Source: Persicaria tinctoria
Lineage: Eukaryota; Streptophyta; Magnoliopsida; Caryophyllales; Polygonaceae
NCBI GenBank assembly: GCA_037127255.1
Contig: JBANSL010000017.1
Coordinates: forward strand, 73,098,857 to 73,162,856
Direction of reading: 5' to 3'
DNA: 64,000 nt
Part shown: in pieces, positions 51,199 to 62,688 of the stretch
Position numbering within the stretch: position 1 is the first letter of the stretch
How the letters are laid out: each line of letters starts with the position of its first letter
Notes under the pieces: model-generated
What the model saw: only the letters and a program-made list of their open reading frames with translations
Told to the model about the DNA's origin: nothing
Databases searched by the model: none
Program-made: the position numbers and the translations under genes

Positions 51199-53884
51199 TA
51201 TCTATATATAAAATACTAAAACAGAGACCGCTGGCGCGACCTCGCTGACACGGAATTTTCTGGATTAAACGAGATTATTTTTGCCTGCGTGGCATTTTCT
51301 GGATTAAAGTGATATTATATTTATGGGCCGCATCAATTAATAAACAATATTTAGAATAAATTCATATAAAATAAGATTTTTTCCCCTACCTTTTTAAATG
51401 TAAACTAATGTTGCCAAAAAAATTCTAGGGATATATATCTCTTAAGATTTTATATGGAATAGATAATTAATTAAGTGTTTAAGATAGAATATTGTAGTTC
51501 TTATATATATATAGAGGTTATCTACGGTGTATTCCAAACACCAAACCTCCATTATAATCATTAGCCTCTTCATTCGTTGGAGTATTTGCCGCAACTATCG
51601 ATATCGATGATCATTAGCAAAGTGGGAATTTGCAATCGAGGTATATTAGTTTTGACAATTTATTAATCATGTATAAATCCTACTACGCCGGTGTAATTTA
51701 TAGATTTTAAAATTTCACTACGAGGCCACACACATGAAACTCCCCAACAGAAACATCGAACGAACATCGATTTCATAATGAAGGAATAAATCAACCTACA
51801 TTCCTCTCATTCCGCTTTGGCAGGACTGGATATGGAGATAATATTAATCACATTTAATAAAAATTTATCATATCTCAATTAGTTACATTTTGATAATTTT
51901 TTTAATAAATCTAATAAATTCTGACAAACTAAAAAATCTTACCTCAATAATAAATAGATTATTTGATATAAAAAGATAAGTTTTCTATGACACGGATTAA
52001 AAAGATAAGTTTTCTATGACACAGATTAGGTATGGTAAAAACTATACTTTGAACCAAAGGTTTTAATATTATATAACTTTAAATGAGATAAATTTAACAT
52101 TTTAGTTAGATTTCAGAAGTACATGGACTCTCGATGATCGATCCATATGAGATGTGAAATCGGGAATGAGATGATCGATTGAATTAGGGAAATTTAATTC
52201 GGTTTTTTTTTTTTAAATATGTAGAGATAGATTTCAAGAAGCTAGGTTTGTTTTATATGATAACTTATTCTATTAGGATTGTGATCGTAGTAATATATAT
52301 CTATTATTATGATTGTAATGGATAGATTTTTTCTGGATTAAAATGGGATTATTTTTGTCCGCGTGATATTTTCTGGATTCAATTAATAAACAAATATAGT
52401 TAGCTAAAAACTTATCTTTTTACATAATTTATTCAATATAACCTTATAATTTATATTTTAATTAGATTATGTGATTGAGATATTTCTTAATCAGTTTTTT
52501 TTAAATAAATATTCAACCTAAAAACTTATCGTTTTAGATCTATCTATTATTATTATTATTCAATTTTAGTGGATAAGTTTATGCATGTTTATAAAAATGT
52601 TAAATAAACGTTTTATTTATAGGCATGGTCTCTAATTTAAAATTATTATTATTCATACGTTTTAATAATTATTTAATATATAACTTTGTTTCAATATTTT
52701 TTAATGGTTAATTGTAAAAATTGAGCAAACATGGTTCGATTAAAAATCCTATATGTCGTAACTTTTTTCCAATTTTTTTTAATGGTTAATTCATCTTAAT
52801 GGTATCGAAACTTTTTTTTTCGTATGTGTCGTGGCTGATCAACGTTCATTTGACAGTTGTGAAGAAATAATTAACCACTAATTAAAACCATTTTTAAGAT
52901 GAGCCAATATATCAATCAATCAATATCAATATATAATATTAATCTATCTAATATAACCTTATATCTTAATTATATAGAAAACTTATCATTTTAGATAAAT
53001 CTGATTAATAGATAAATATGCTTATTAATCGATGACCCATATACAATTGATATACAATCTTATATCAACCCCTTTCAATTTACAATTGACCAAATCCAAT
53101 CTAATGAATTAATTGATAATCTATCCAATATTATAAAAACTAATTCAGGTTACCGTCCCATTCACAATGATACACAATGTGATATACAATTGTTTTCATA
53201 ATAAACTAATATTTTAATCTCATTGTGGAGTATTATCTAATCTATCTAACCTTATAGCGCATATACAATTGTTTGACATCGTAAAACTAAGATTAATAAC
53301 ACATTATATTGTATGACAAAAGTTGTTCAGTCATTCGTTGGAAAATCTGCTTCTTTTTTACTTGATCAATTAGCCAAAGTATCCAACTCATTCCATATGA
53401 ATATCTATTATAGCTTAATTTAATTCATATTTTTACCTTCATGCAATTAAAAAATCTAGAAAATCTTATCAAAAAATTAGTTTACATTTAAAAAAGTATT
53501 ACAAGAAAGTTCTTATTTTATATGACGATAAAATAGTCAAATTTACACACAAAAAATTATCAAAAAGATTATAAAGATTTAATAGAAATTAACGATACCT
53601 ACATTAGTTGTCTACCTGTACTCCATTAGTATTTTTAATTCCATAAAATTATTCACCATCTCCATTTACAATATATAGATTACATTTATTTGATATATTT
53701 CTGATTAAATAATCTCTATATCAATATCAACCAATCAATATATACCATACTAAAATAGTATATTAATGTTAATTTGTATGTATATTGAGTAATATATATA
53801 CTTGAAACAAAGATTGTAAATTTATAATATTTTCTAAATGTTGAAGCTTTTTAATAAATAAATAAATAAATAAATCTATATGTA
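51199..53884 (+). mobile_element. Helitron-like element B and related debris
   Basis: A new 5' end (TCTATATATAAAATACTAAA, 51201) is nearly identical to A for about 130 bases (GACCTCGCTGACACGGAATT in both). A diverged internal piece (TTTTCTGGATTAAAATGGGA) recurs at about 52328. No 3' hairpin end found. Strongly AT-rich, no genes; (AAAT)n run at 53853-53876. Confidence 0.5.
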
Positions 53885-54950
53885 TCTATATCTATCTATA
53901 AAAAAATACTAAAACAGAGTGCGGTTTCGCATCCATAGAATTTTCTGTATTAAAACGGGATTATTTTTTCATACGTGTCATATTCTGGATTAAAATGATA
54001 TTACATTTTTTAGCCACATCAATTAATAAGTCAATATATATAGTTAGGTAAAAACACTTATCTTTTATGATCAAATAATCTATCCAATATAACCTTATAA
54101 TATATTTAGATTAAAGTAGAGTCTTATTTTAAAATAAGACTTTTTTTACTTTCACAATTTAATAATAAAAAATTAAACATGGATAATTGATATAATAAAA
54201 TATAATTTATTAAACAACTCACTACGTATTTTGAAACTTATTAGGGGTTAATATGTGTACATGCTACATAATTTATCATAGTATTAAACTATATATTAAT
54301 ATTTGTAAATAAGAGCGTAGTTAGATAATTGCAAGATTAAAGTATATATTCAAGACACCGTAGATAGGTTTTGCATCATTAAAATAAAAAAAATAAAAAA
54401 TATTTTTTATTTAACAAAAATAAATTGATCAATCACATTATGAAGAAATAGGTGGCATCCGGTTCAAATAACACTTATAACTATTAGAGGGAATTGTAGC
54501 AACTAGCCCTTTATCCGAAAATCTTTGTTGAAATAGCAGTTCTTAATCAATATATATGCTATAAAATTCACGTTAAAAAATTAGACTATAAAACTTTCAC
54601 TTCAGAAAATATGACTTGAACTCATAACTCATAGTAGAATGATTTTATTTTTATAAATTATAAAGTAAGCCTTATTAGTTAATTAATTAATTAATCATAT
54701 ATGATAAATCACCAATCTAATTTCTAATAAAAAAAATATATTATCCATTGAAAACAATAAGATTAAATTTGAATAATATTTTATTCAATTTTATGTTAAC
54801 TTTTATAGTAACAATCTAAATTTAATATTAATATCATTTAAAAATAATTGTCAAATTCATCAATATATTTTGTTTTAAAAAATAACATACGAGAATATAA
54901 TAGTAAAAAAAATTAACATGCCGTGCAAGAGCACGGGTAACATATACTAG
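53885..54950 (+). mobile_element. Helitron-like element C, about 1.07 kb
   Basis: 5' TCTATATCTATCTATAAAAA then TACTAAAACAGAG. 3' end GCCGTGCAAGAGCACGGGTA followed by ACATATACTAG: a CCGTGC/GCACGG hairpin followed by terminal CTAG and a host T. This is the diagnostic Helitron 3' end. Confidence 0.82.
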
Positions 54951-57946
54951 TATAATACTAAAACGGAGATGTGAAAATCCTATGTGGCGGGCTCTGATGT
55001 GATTCGCTTACGTGTCATTTTCTGGTGCATTCTGGCCGAGTGTTTTTGACACGTCAATTAATGAGTGTCCAATCAATTTAATGATTTTAATCCATGTATT
55101 TTGCCTCAATCTGGTCCCGCTTTATTTAGTCACGTCAATTAATGAAATCTTATCTTTTAGCCACATCATTTAATATGACTCATCTTCATTAACAATTAAA
55201 ATTAATTAAATAATAAAATGTTATCATATCTTGGTTGGTTATATATTGATAACATATTTTTTTAACAAAATTAAAATATCTTTTTTTAGATATATTTTCA
55301 ACGAATTTTAATAATTTATCAATTTTAATAAAGTATAATCTCCACGAACATTTTGAGTTGGCAACTAAAATTTGATTTATAACTGATATGGTTGTTCAGA
55401 ATCTAATTTTTTTTATATCATATTTTATATTGACAAGACGTACAATTCAATTATTAATAGTTTTAAGTTAAAACAATTATTAACATAATTAAGAGAGATT
55501 GTAGATTTGGGCGAGATTATCTACTTTTATTTCTTAGATTTAAAGTAGGTGATTATTAATCAATCAACTTATTTAATTTATGATATTGTTTATCAAATCC
55601 TTTTAGTTATAGTATGGTTGTTTTTTTATTATTTGTTTTTTTCCTTCTGAAATATACATATTTACTTATAATACTTTAAGTTTCTTATTATTATTTAGTT
55701 TTTTTAATTATCAAATGCTTAATTTTTTTTTATACTGGTATCTAATGACTCACGTTAAAAATGTACAATATCGTCAATATTAATATCAATAAATCAATCA
55801 AGTTGTTTGGGTTATATTGTATATTAAATTCTTTCACCTAATTAAAAATAATTTAAACTAAATATATCTATCATTAGACACTACCAATTTTATTAAATAT
55901 CTAATGCAGATAGACATAGAATATAGATCAACAATGAGTAAAATATACCTTAGCATCTATCGACCCAATATAATATTAAAATCTATTAAAAAACAAAACC
56001 AAAACAATATAACCACATTTTTTGCAAGGATGAAAAAATATATAGATAGATTAATTTATATTAAATAATACCTATATATATAAATTTATATTTTTATTAA
56101 CTAAAGTATATATAGACAGATACTACATATTATTTTAATTTTTTTAATAGGAGAGATAATTTTTTTTATCAAATACCTAAAAAAAATTAATTTTATAAAA
56201 ATAAAATTAATTTCATACTTATTACTTAGAATTTTTTTTGAAATATTCATTAAAAAATAAAAATTTACGGATAAATTCACACATTTAAACTATTTACATA
56301 AATATTCAAAATTTGCAGATTCGTCAGAAAAACACGGTCTCAGACCGCGTTTTAGGTTTAATTTCATACTTCTTATTTCTTAATTTTAAAAAAAAAAACA
56401 AAAAAAATATATTAACGTAAAACGCGGCCTGAGGCTGCGTTTTACTTTGAAAAAAAAAAAAGAAAAAAGGACTGGCCAGTGGCCGGAGAGGGCGAAGGCC
56501 GACCGGGAATTGAACGCCGACGACCTTCAATTGAACGCCACCCACCACCGACGACCTTCAATTGAGCGCCACCCACCACCGCCGATGCTCTCTCCGTCGA
56601 GTCCGGTCGGCCGGCCTTCGAGCGAGCGCTGCTTCTTCTCCGATGGCCAGTCCTCACCTCGACCTTATTGCCCTCCTGCTTGGTGCTCTCTCCCCATTGA
56701 CAATCTTCTTGCCTTGGAGCAGTGACGAGCAAGCTAGCGACGAGCAAGGAGGAGGAGGATTCGATTGGGCCGACGGCAGCGGCGGCGACCTCGGATATGT
56801 GCTCGAAGGCAGTGGCGGCGACCTCGGAGACGTCGACCGGAGAGTCCAAATTCGTGGGGGGGTCGGGGGCCAGCGGCGGGAGGGCTTCTTGACGGTGGGA
56901 GTCCGAGTCCGAGTTCCGATGGCCAGTCCTCACCTCGGAGAAGAAGCAGTGCTCGCTCGAAGGCCGGCCGACCGGACTCGACGGAGAGAGCATCGACGGT
57001 GGTGGGTGGCGTTCAATTGAAGGTCGTCGGCGTTCAATTGAAGGTCGTGGGTGGCGTTCGATTTCCCGGCCGGCCTTCGTCCTCTCCGGCCACTGGCCAG
57101 TCCTCTTCTTCTTCCTTTTTTTTTTTTTTTAATTTTCAAAGTAAAACGCGGCCTGAGGCCGCGTTTTACGTTAATATATTTTTTTTTTGTTTTTTTTTTA
57201 AAATTAAGAAATAAGAAGTATGAAATTACACCTAAAACGCGGTCTGAGACCGCGTTTTTCTGACGAATCTGCAAATTTTGAATATTTGTGTAAATAGTTT
57301 AAATGTGTGAATTTATCCGTAAATTTTTATTTTTTAATGAATATTTCAAAAAAAAAATTCTATTACTTATTAGTAATAAAAATATATTTATTTTAAAAAA
57401 ATTTATACAAAAAATTTAATACGATTTGATATAATATGTAAATTAATTATGTTAAATCAGTATAAATAGATAAACAAATCATGATAATTCTATGTTAAAT
57501 TTATAAATAAAGCAGCATAATTTATTTCATTCATTTTAATGCTATAAAATTCACGTTAAAAAATTAGGCTATAAAATTGTTACTTCGGAAAATATCACTT
57601 GAACTCATAACTCATATTAGAATGATTTTGATTTCATAAATTATGAAGTATACCTTATTAGTTAATTAATTTAATTAATTAATTAATTATGATCAATCAC
57701 CAATTCAATTTCTGAATAAAAATATATATTAATCAATAGAAAAATAATAAGATTGAAGTTGAATAATATTTTTATCCAATTTTATGTTAACTTTCACACT
57801 AACAATCTAAATTTAATTTTGATACTATTTAAAAATAAATATCAAATATATCACTAGAGTTTGTTTTTAAAAAATATTGAGTGAGAATATAATAATAAAA
57901 AAATAATAATAATAAGCCGTGCAAGAGCACGGGTAACATATACTAG
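54951..57946 (+). mobile_element. Helitron-like element D, about 3 kb, carrying a nested MULE-like foldback
   Basis: The left part reads TATAATACTAAAACGGAG, like the subfamily 5' end. The right 400 bases (57540-57946) match the end of C, including the same hairpin and CTAG. Without the nested element (56229-57360) it is about 1.9 kb. Non-coding. Confidence 0.75.
56229..57360. mobile_element. MULE-like foldback element, 1132 bp, 9-bp target duplication
   Basis: TATTACTTA at 56220-56228 and 57361-57369. Arms of about 410-430 bases are inverted copies: GAATTTTTTTTGAAATATTC at both outer ends, inward to GGAGAAGAAGCAG/CTGCTTCTTCTCC. Each arm carries two palindromes: 12-bp arms AAAACGCGGTCT around a central base (57234-57258; one mismatch at 56329-56353) and 14-bp arms GTAAAACGCGGCCT (57141-57169; one mismatch at 56417-56445). 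The GC-rich inner arms repeat GTTCAATTGAAGGTCGTC-type units. A unique spacer (about 56663-56917) stays open in several frames but matches no family I know. Confidence 0.9.
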
Positions 57947-58035
57947 TTGTTTGGTAAATCGAGAAGGCGAAAGGTCGCTATATGGACTAACTGTCATGAT
58001 ACAGTATACAACCAAAGGAAATAAACAAGCGAAAA
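57947..58035. other. Short spacer between Helitron D and the foldback
   Basis: Unique sequence; GGTAAATCGAGA also occurs at about 63916. Confidence 0.5.
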
Positions 58036-59206
58036 AACCACCCTTAAATTAGGCTAGTTTTCACATAACCACCCATAAAATTATAAATTACAGAAAACCA
58101 CCCATAAATTACATTTATTTTCACAAAACCACTCATCCATTAAACCTTTATTTGTTTTGTTTGAAAAGACTAAAATACCCCTAATTCAAACTTATTTTTT
58201 AAAGGAAAGACTGAGGTGGCAATTGGGCGAGTCGGGTCGGATTCGGTTAGTCGGGTTTTGGGTCATTCGGGTTTCGGGTAATGTCTAATAATTTGATCAT
58301 TTGGTTGGGTCGGGTTCGGGTTTCGGTTGTATCGGGTTTCGATTTTCTCGGGTTTTAGTTATTTCGGGCTTGGATTGTCTCAAGTTTTCATTATTTCAAT
58401 ATTCATTTTTAAAAAATTACTAGAATCAATCTTAAAATTCGGGTTATATCGGATTTCGGTTATAACGGATTCGAGTCTTAATGGGTTTCGGTTGAATTGG
58501 GTTCGGTTCATTCAGATTTGGGTGAGTTTCGGTTATCGGTTATACGGATTTCCAGTCCAAAATGGGCCGGGTTGGGTCGGTGTTTAGGACAATCGGTTCC
58601 AAAATACATACAATAACCCTATAGCTGGCAAAACCTGACCCGAACCCGAAAACCCGACCCGATCGACCCAGAACCGATATTATGAACACCGAACCAACCC
58701 AGCCCATTCTGGACCCGAAATTCGAATAACCGATAATCGAAACTCACCCATATCCGAATGAGCTGAACCCGATTCAACTGAAACCCGATATAACCCGAAT
58801 TTCAAGATAGATTCTAGCAGTAAATTTTTTTAAAATGAATATTGAAATAATGAAAACTTGAGACAATCCAAACCCGAAATAACCAAAACCGGAGACAATC
58901 GAAACCCGATACAACGTACCGAAACCTGAACCTGACTCAACCAAATGATCAAATTATTAGTCAAATATTACCCGAATGACCCGGAACCCGACTAACCGAA
59001 TCCGACCCGACTCGCCCAATTGCCACCTCAGTCTTTCCTTTAAAAAATTAGTTTGAATTAGGGGTATTTTAGTATTTTTAAACAAAATAAATAGAGTTTT
59101 AATGGATGAGTGGTCTTTTGAAAATAAATGTAATTTATGAGTGATTTTCTGTAATTTATAATTTTATGGGTGGTTATGTAAAAACTAGCCTAATTTATGG
59201 GTGGTT
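58036..59206. mobile_element. Long foldback element, 1171 bp, arms over 500 bp
   Basis: Left arm 58036-58588 and right arm about 58686-59206 are inverted copies with a spacer of about 95 bases: AACCACCCTTAAATTAGGCT at the left, GCCTAATTTATGGGTGGTT at the right, GAGTCGGGTCGGATTCGGTT against its complement inside. Much of each arm is GGGTTTCGG-type repetitive DNA. No clear target duplication. Its transcript would form a long hairpin. Confidence 0.88.
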
Positions 59207-59214
59207 ACTCTAAT

Positions 59215-60090
59215 ACTCTTTAAATAATTGGGCCAATTTTGGGGGTTTTTGTTTGGGCTCTATTTATAGCAAACCCTTGTCCTGATCTTCTGATCTCCTC
59301 TCTCAAGCCAGAGAGACCTGCTCTCCGCTTGTTCTCTGTAAGCTGTTCTTTCCCTCTCCTTAATCTCTGTTCGTCACTTCGTCTTCGTTTTCATCTCGCC
59401 CCGCCGATTGGCTTCTCCACCATCATCGATTCGGTTCGAGTTCCAGAACGATTTCGGTTCGGCTGTTCCCGGATCGGATAACTATAGGGCGTACCACGAA
59501 TCCAACTTCAGTGCTCTCCCTGCATACTGCAGTCAGTTTCTCTCATCTGTCAACAAGCATCACTGAAGTCCTTCACGTTTGGTTTTGATTTGTTTGATTT
59601 TACTCTATTTGATATGATTGAATGTTCTGTTTGTATGAAATGTTTTGGTGTTTGCTGCCTTCGCATTACAAAATTGGAATGGGTACATTTTGTGATCTTG
59701 TAAACTATCCTCCTTTGAAATGGTAACCTTTTGGCTGCATAGGTTTTTGTCACTCCTGAGAAAATCTGCCACTGGCTACATGTCCATTCAATCGATTAAT
59801 AGAATTCATCATTTTGTATAATTTCACTAAAAACTCAATTTGATTCTTTTTTTTTTCTATGCAATGAGAAGATTGGAAATCTAAGAACGAACTAAATTTC
59901 ATTGTGATGATTATTAGTCATTCATTCTAGAACTTTGCTTTTTGCTTAGGAAGAACTTAAGAAGCAAAGTCTGGCAAGATGGCGGCAAGAATCCGTTTGT
60001 CTAGATTTGGCTGCCAAAACAAGCCATTTTACAGTCATGGCAGCCAATAATAGATCACCAAGAGATAGCAAACATTTGGATTTCTTAATG
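59215..60090 (+). pseudogene. Inverted, truncated copy of the S16 5' region and first coding exon
   Basis: Matches the complement of 45640-46455: promoter-proximal AATTGGGCCAA, leader exon (CTCAAGCCAGAGAGA), leader intron (GTCAACAAGCATCACTGAAG) and the coding start at 59979: [18 protein letters not shown]. It then loses frame (SHGSQ, stop), and homology stops near 60085 within the exon. Exons 2 and 3 are missing. It keeps a TATTTATA box (about 59262) that the parent lacks. Confidence 0.92.
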
Positions 60091-60655
60091 GACTTAATTA
60101 AATATTGTATAGTGTGAATTGAGATGCTGATAGGGATGATTTGAGTGTGTGGAGTGACCTTGCCTCATGTTTTGATTTTGAATTTGCATTATATAGCTTT
60201 CAATAGTTGAGCAATCTTGAGATTTTGGATAGTGAATCCTTGCTAGTTACTCACTTGTGTACTTGATCTTGTAGTTGATTGGTTGATGTCAGGAATAGCA
60301 TGAAATGCTGAGATTTATCAAAAGGGAGCGAATTCTTGTGTCAATTATATTTACTTGATTTGATTCATAAACTGCAATTCAAACAAACTCCATTGAAATA
60401 GATAATCACATACTCTTTCTGTTTTGAGTTGGAAAACATGCAAATAAATTCATCTTTCCGCTCTGTTCCGTTTTCTATCTGTCCTTCACGCTAAAACATG
60501 GACCTTCGTATAACATGATGTGCTGGCTACTTGTGTGGTTTGCATTTGGTTTGATAAATATCACCGTTAAAGATGTTCTTGAGTTTCTCTGCACTCCTTG
60601 ATTAGTATTTGGTGTGTGGAATCTGTTGGCAGGCCAAAAGTGTGTGTTGATCTAA
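60091..60655 (+). other. Probable leader intron and leader of MED32
   Basis: A plausible acceptor, CTGTTGGCAG at about 60623-60632, precedes the 23-base leader before the ATG. The matching 5' leader exon was not identified. The S16-derived leader exon upstream is a candidate donor. Confidence 0.4.
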
Positions 60656-61078
60656 ATGGATAGCATCGTAGAGTCTTTAGAAAAAGCATACCAGGAGTTC
60701 GTTTCTGCCACAACCAGTGTACTTGAAGCAAAGGAGGTTTCAGGGGGTCATAAAACACCAGCAACCGATGCCGCCTTGGAGAACTTCAAGCAGAGATGGG
60801 AATTGTTCAGAGTGGCTTGTGATCAATCAGAGGAGTTTGTGGAATCAGCGAAGCAGAGGATAGGGTCAGAGTGTTTGGTGGATGAGGCGACTGGGTCATC
60901 TACGACTGGGAAGCCTGGAACTGCGAGTCTGGCACCAATAAGTGCAGTGCGGTTGGAACAGATGAGTAAAGCAGTGAGATGGCTTGTGATTGAACTGCAG
61001 CAAGGGGCTGGAGGGCTGTCTAACTCCCATCCCTCAGCTGGTTTTGATGCAAGGTTCACGGATGATGGGCCCCAGTAA
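60656..61078 (+). CDS. MED32: Mediator complex subunit 32 (plant MED32), 140 aa
   Basis: Single coding exon from ATG to TAA. MDSIVESLEKAYQEFVSATT opens the protein, then TPATDAALENFKQRWELFRV, ACDQSEEFVESAKQRIGSEC, LVDEATGSSTTGKPG, PISAVRLEQMSKAVRWLVIE and a C-terminal FDARFTDDGPQ. This pattern and length are those of plant MED32, the tail-module subunit regarded as the counterpart of MED2/MED29. It links transcription factors to RNA polymerase II in the nucleus. Predicted mostly helical, no membrane segment. Complete and undamaged. Confidence 0.94.
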   Translation: MDSIVESLEKAYQEFVSATTSVLEAKEVSGGHKTPATDAALENFKQRWELFRVACDQSEEFVESAKQRIGSECLVDEATGSSTTGKPGTASLAPISAVRLEQMSKAVRWLVIELQQGAGGLSNSHPSAGFDARFTDDGPQ

Positions 61079-61794
61079 GCCCAGCTCTAAAGATTCATGG
61101 TTTTATTGTATGATATGATGTAGCTGCTGCTGCTTTGAGAATTTTCTGTGCATATCCTATGACATCTAAAAGCACAGCCAGCTTTATTTTACTCTAAGAA
61201 GATTTTCGGGTCTCTTTTTATTTATAATCACGAGTTCCACATTTGATTCATTGGTGTTTCCTCTGGGCTCTGATGTTGATCAGGTCAGTTGACTGTTTTA
61301 TTGAATGTATTTGACACATGATTGATATCAATTAAAGTCCTATATCTATATATATTTTCTTCTTAACTCCACTATTAATCATCCACAAAAGGATCTCCCA
61401 GTGACCATCTTTGAAAGTTTGAAAGTGGTATGTACTGTCTTCTCTTCTTTCAACTCATATCCCCTCCCAGGTTATCCAATACATCTATGTTCTATTATTA
61501 GTCTTGGTCTAAATGTTTCCTTATGCCAGTATTACTAGCTCATCTTCGGCCTTAGCAATCTCCCTTGTCATTTATTCAGCATATTAACCATTGATTCTTC
61601 TGATCTTCGTTTAACAACAACTTCAGCATGGTTTTATTACCATCCCTATTCTTGGGAAGAGCTGCATTCATGAAAACAAATGGTTTTGTAACTATTTGCA
61701 CTAGTCTATACTTTAATTAGGCCTTCATATTGATATCAATACTGCTTGTGTAAAATTCTGACACATATCCTCTCTCTCTCTTTATGTTAATCAG
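61079..61794. other. MED32 3' UTR and intergenic DNA
   Basis: The first 150-250 bases are probably 3' UTR; nothing else supported. Confidence 0.5.
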
Positions 61795-61864
61795 TATCAT
61801 CATGGTGGATGAAGCACATGAAGGATGCCTTTCAATTGATATTGTATTAGGTCTTCTAAAAAAG
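61795..61864 (+). pseudogene. Exon fragment of a DEAH-box RNA helicase
   Basis: IIMVDEAHEGCLSIDIVLGL then LKK, preceded by an AG acceptor (TTAATCAG) and followed by a donor-like GTACAT. This is motif II (DEAH) with its flank, closest by eye to DHX35-type helicases. The arginine after DEAHE is replaced by Gly. No other helicase motif was found within 2 kb, so this is a stray exon. Confidence 0.72.
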
Positions 61865-62506
61865 GTACATCTCCATAGCAGGGATCTTCTCTTATGGCAA
61901 TATGATTTGAGTTAGTTGTCTTCATTTTGTTATGTGTTTCCAATTAATGGACTTTGTTCTTCAAATTCGTAAAATCTAGCATTTGCACTGTATTTGTAGG
62001 ACAAGATGGCTGCCTTGACATAGTCAGAAAAGCCTTGTGTTTTTCTGAGTATTTGTTATGCACACTTTGTTGTTTTTCTTATGTTACAACTTATGATGCT
62101 TTTTTTTTAATTCTGGTTATTTGGTTTAGTTGCCTTTTTTATGTTACATCTTATGATGTTTTTTATTTTTAATTATGGTCATTTAGTTTGTGCTTCAGTA
62201 GATGAAGGATTTCCTATGATGTTTGTACCTGTTGTGCAGGGAGAAGCTTCAGGAATTTACAAGAAATTTGGTGTTGTACCTGTTATGTAACATGTCTTAA
62301 TTCACTTTATCTTGTATGTCCTCCTATATTGTACTCTGTATTGTTTTAACATTAGTTAGGAACTAATTGTACATGCAATCGTTAAGTTAGTTTAAGTAAA
62401 TAAAGAGGTACTTCATAGATTTTTAAATTTTTTGTATTTTTTAATCGTTAATCAAACGAGTTACAAGTAATCCAACAAGATTATTCATGTTTTTAAAAAA
62501 AAGCAG
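61865..62506. other. Intergenic T-rich DNA
   Basis: Contains a diverged tandem pair, TATGTTACAACTTATGATGC/TATGTTACATCTTATGATG (about 62082 and 62142). No gene recognised. Confidence 0.55.
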
Positions 62507-62521
62507 GATTATATCCACTTT

Positions 62522-62673
62522 TTTACAACAGGTAAACCGACTTGCGCCGACCGGCTCGACCCACTGCAAAGGAGCAAGACAAACCTTGAATTTTCGAAAG
62601 GGGCAGAAGTAGGAATCGAACCCAAGATCTCCTGACATTCCCCCTCCCACCAATGAGCCACCCCGACTAGGAC
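62522..62673 (-). mobile_element. Full-length tRNA-derived SINE, 152 bp
   Basis: On the minus strand: A-box TGGCTCATTGG (62660-62650), B-box GGTTCGATTCC (62622-62612), then a non-tRNA body ending TACCTGTTGTAAA. Flanked by 15-bp target copies GATTATATCCACTTT (62507-62521) and GATTATGTCCACTTT (62674-62688). Its arrangement is like the widespread angiosperm Au SINEs (recognised by eye only). Two partial relatives lie at 14518-14611 and 50103-50175. Confidence 0.9.
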
Positions 62674-62688
62674 GATTATGTCCACTTT

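Noticed and set aside
57230..57262. Rho-independent type terminator
   Set aside because: The palindrome followed by T's mimics one, but this is plant nuclear DNA and the motif is part of a transposon arm.
56324..57274. Long frames on both strands
   Set aside because: Mirror-image shadows in the two arms of a foldback element; no family match, and they end in homopolymers.
62612..62660. tRNA gene
   Set aside because: A and B boxes are present, but the flanks do not pair as an acceptor stem, and 15-bp target duplications show a SINE.
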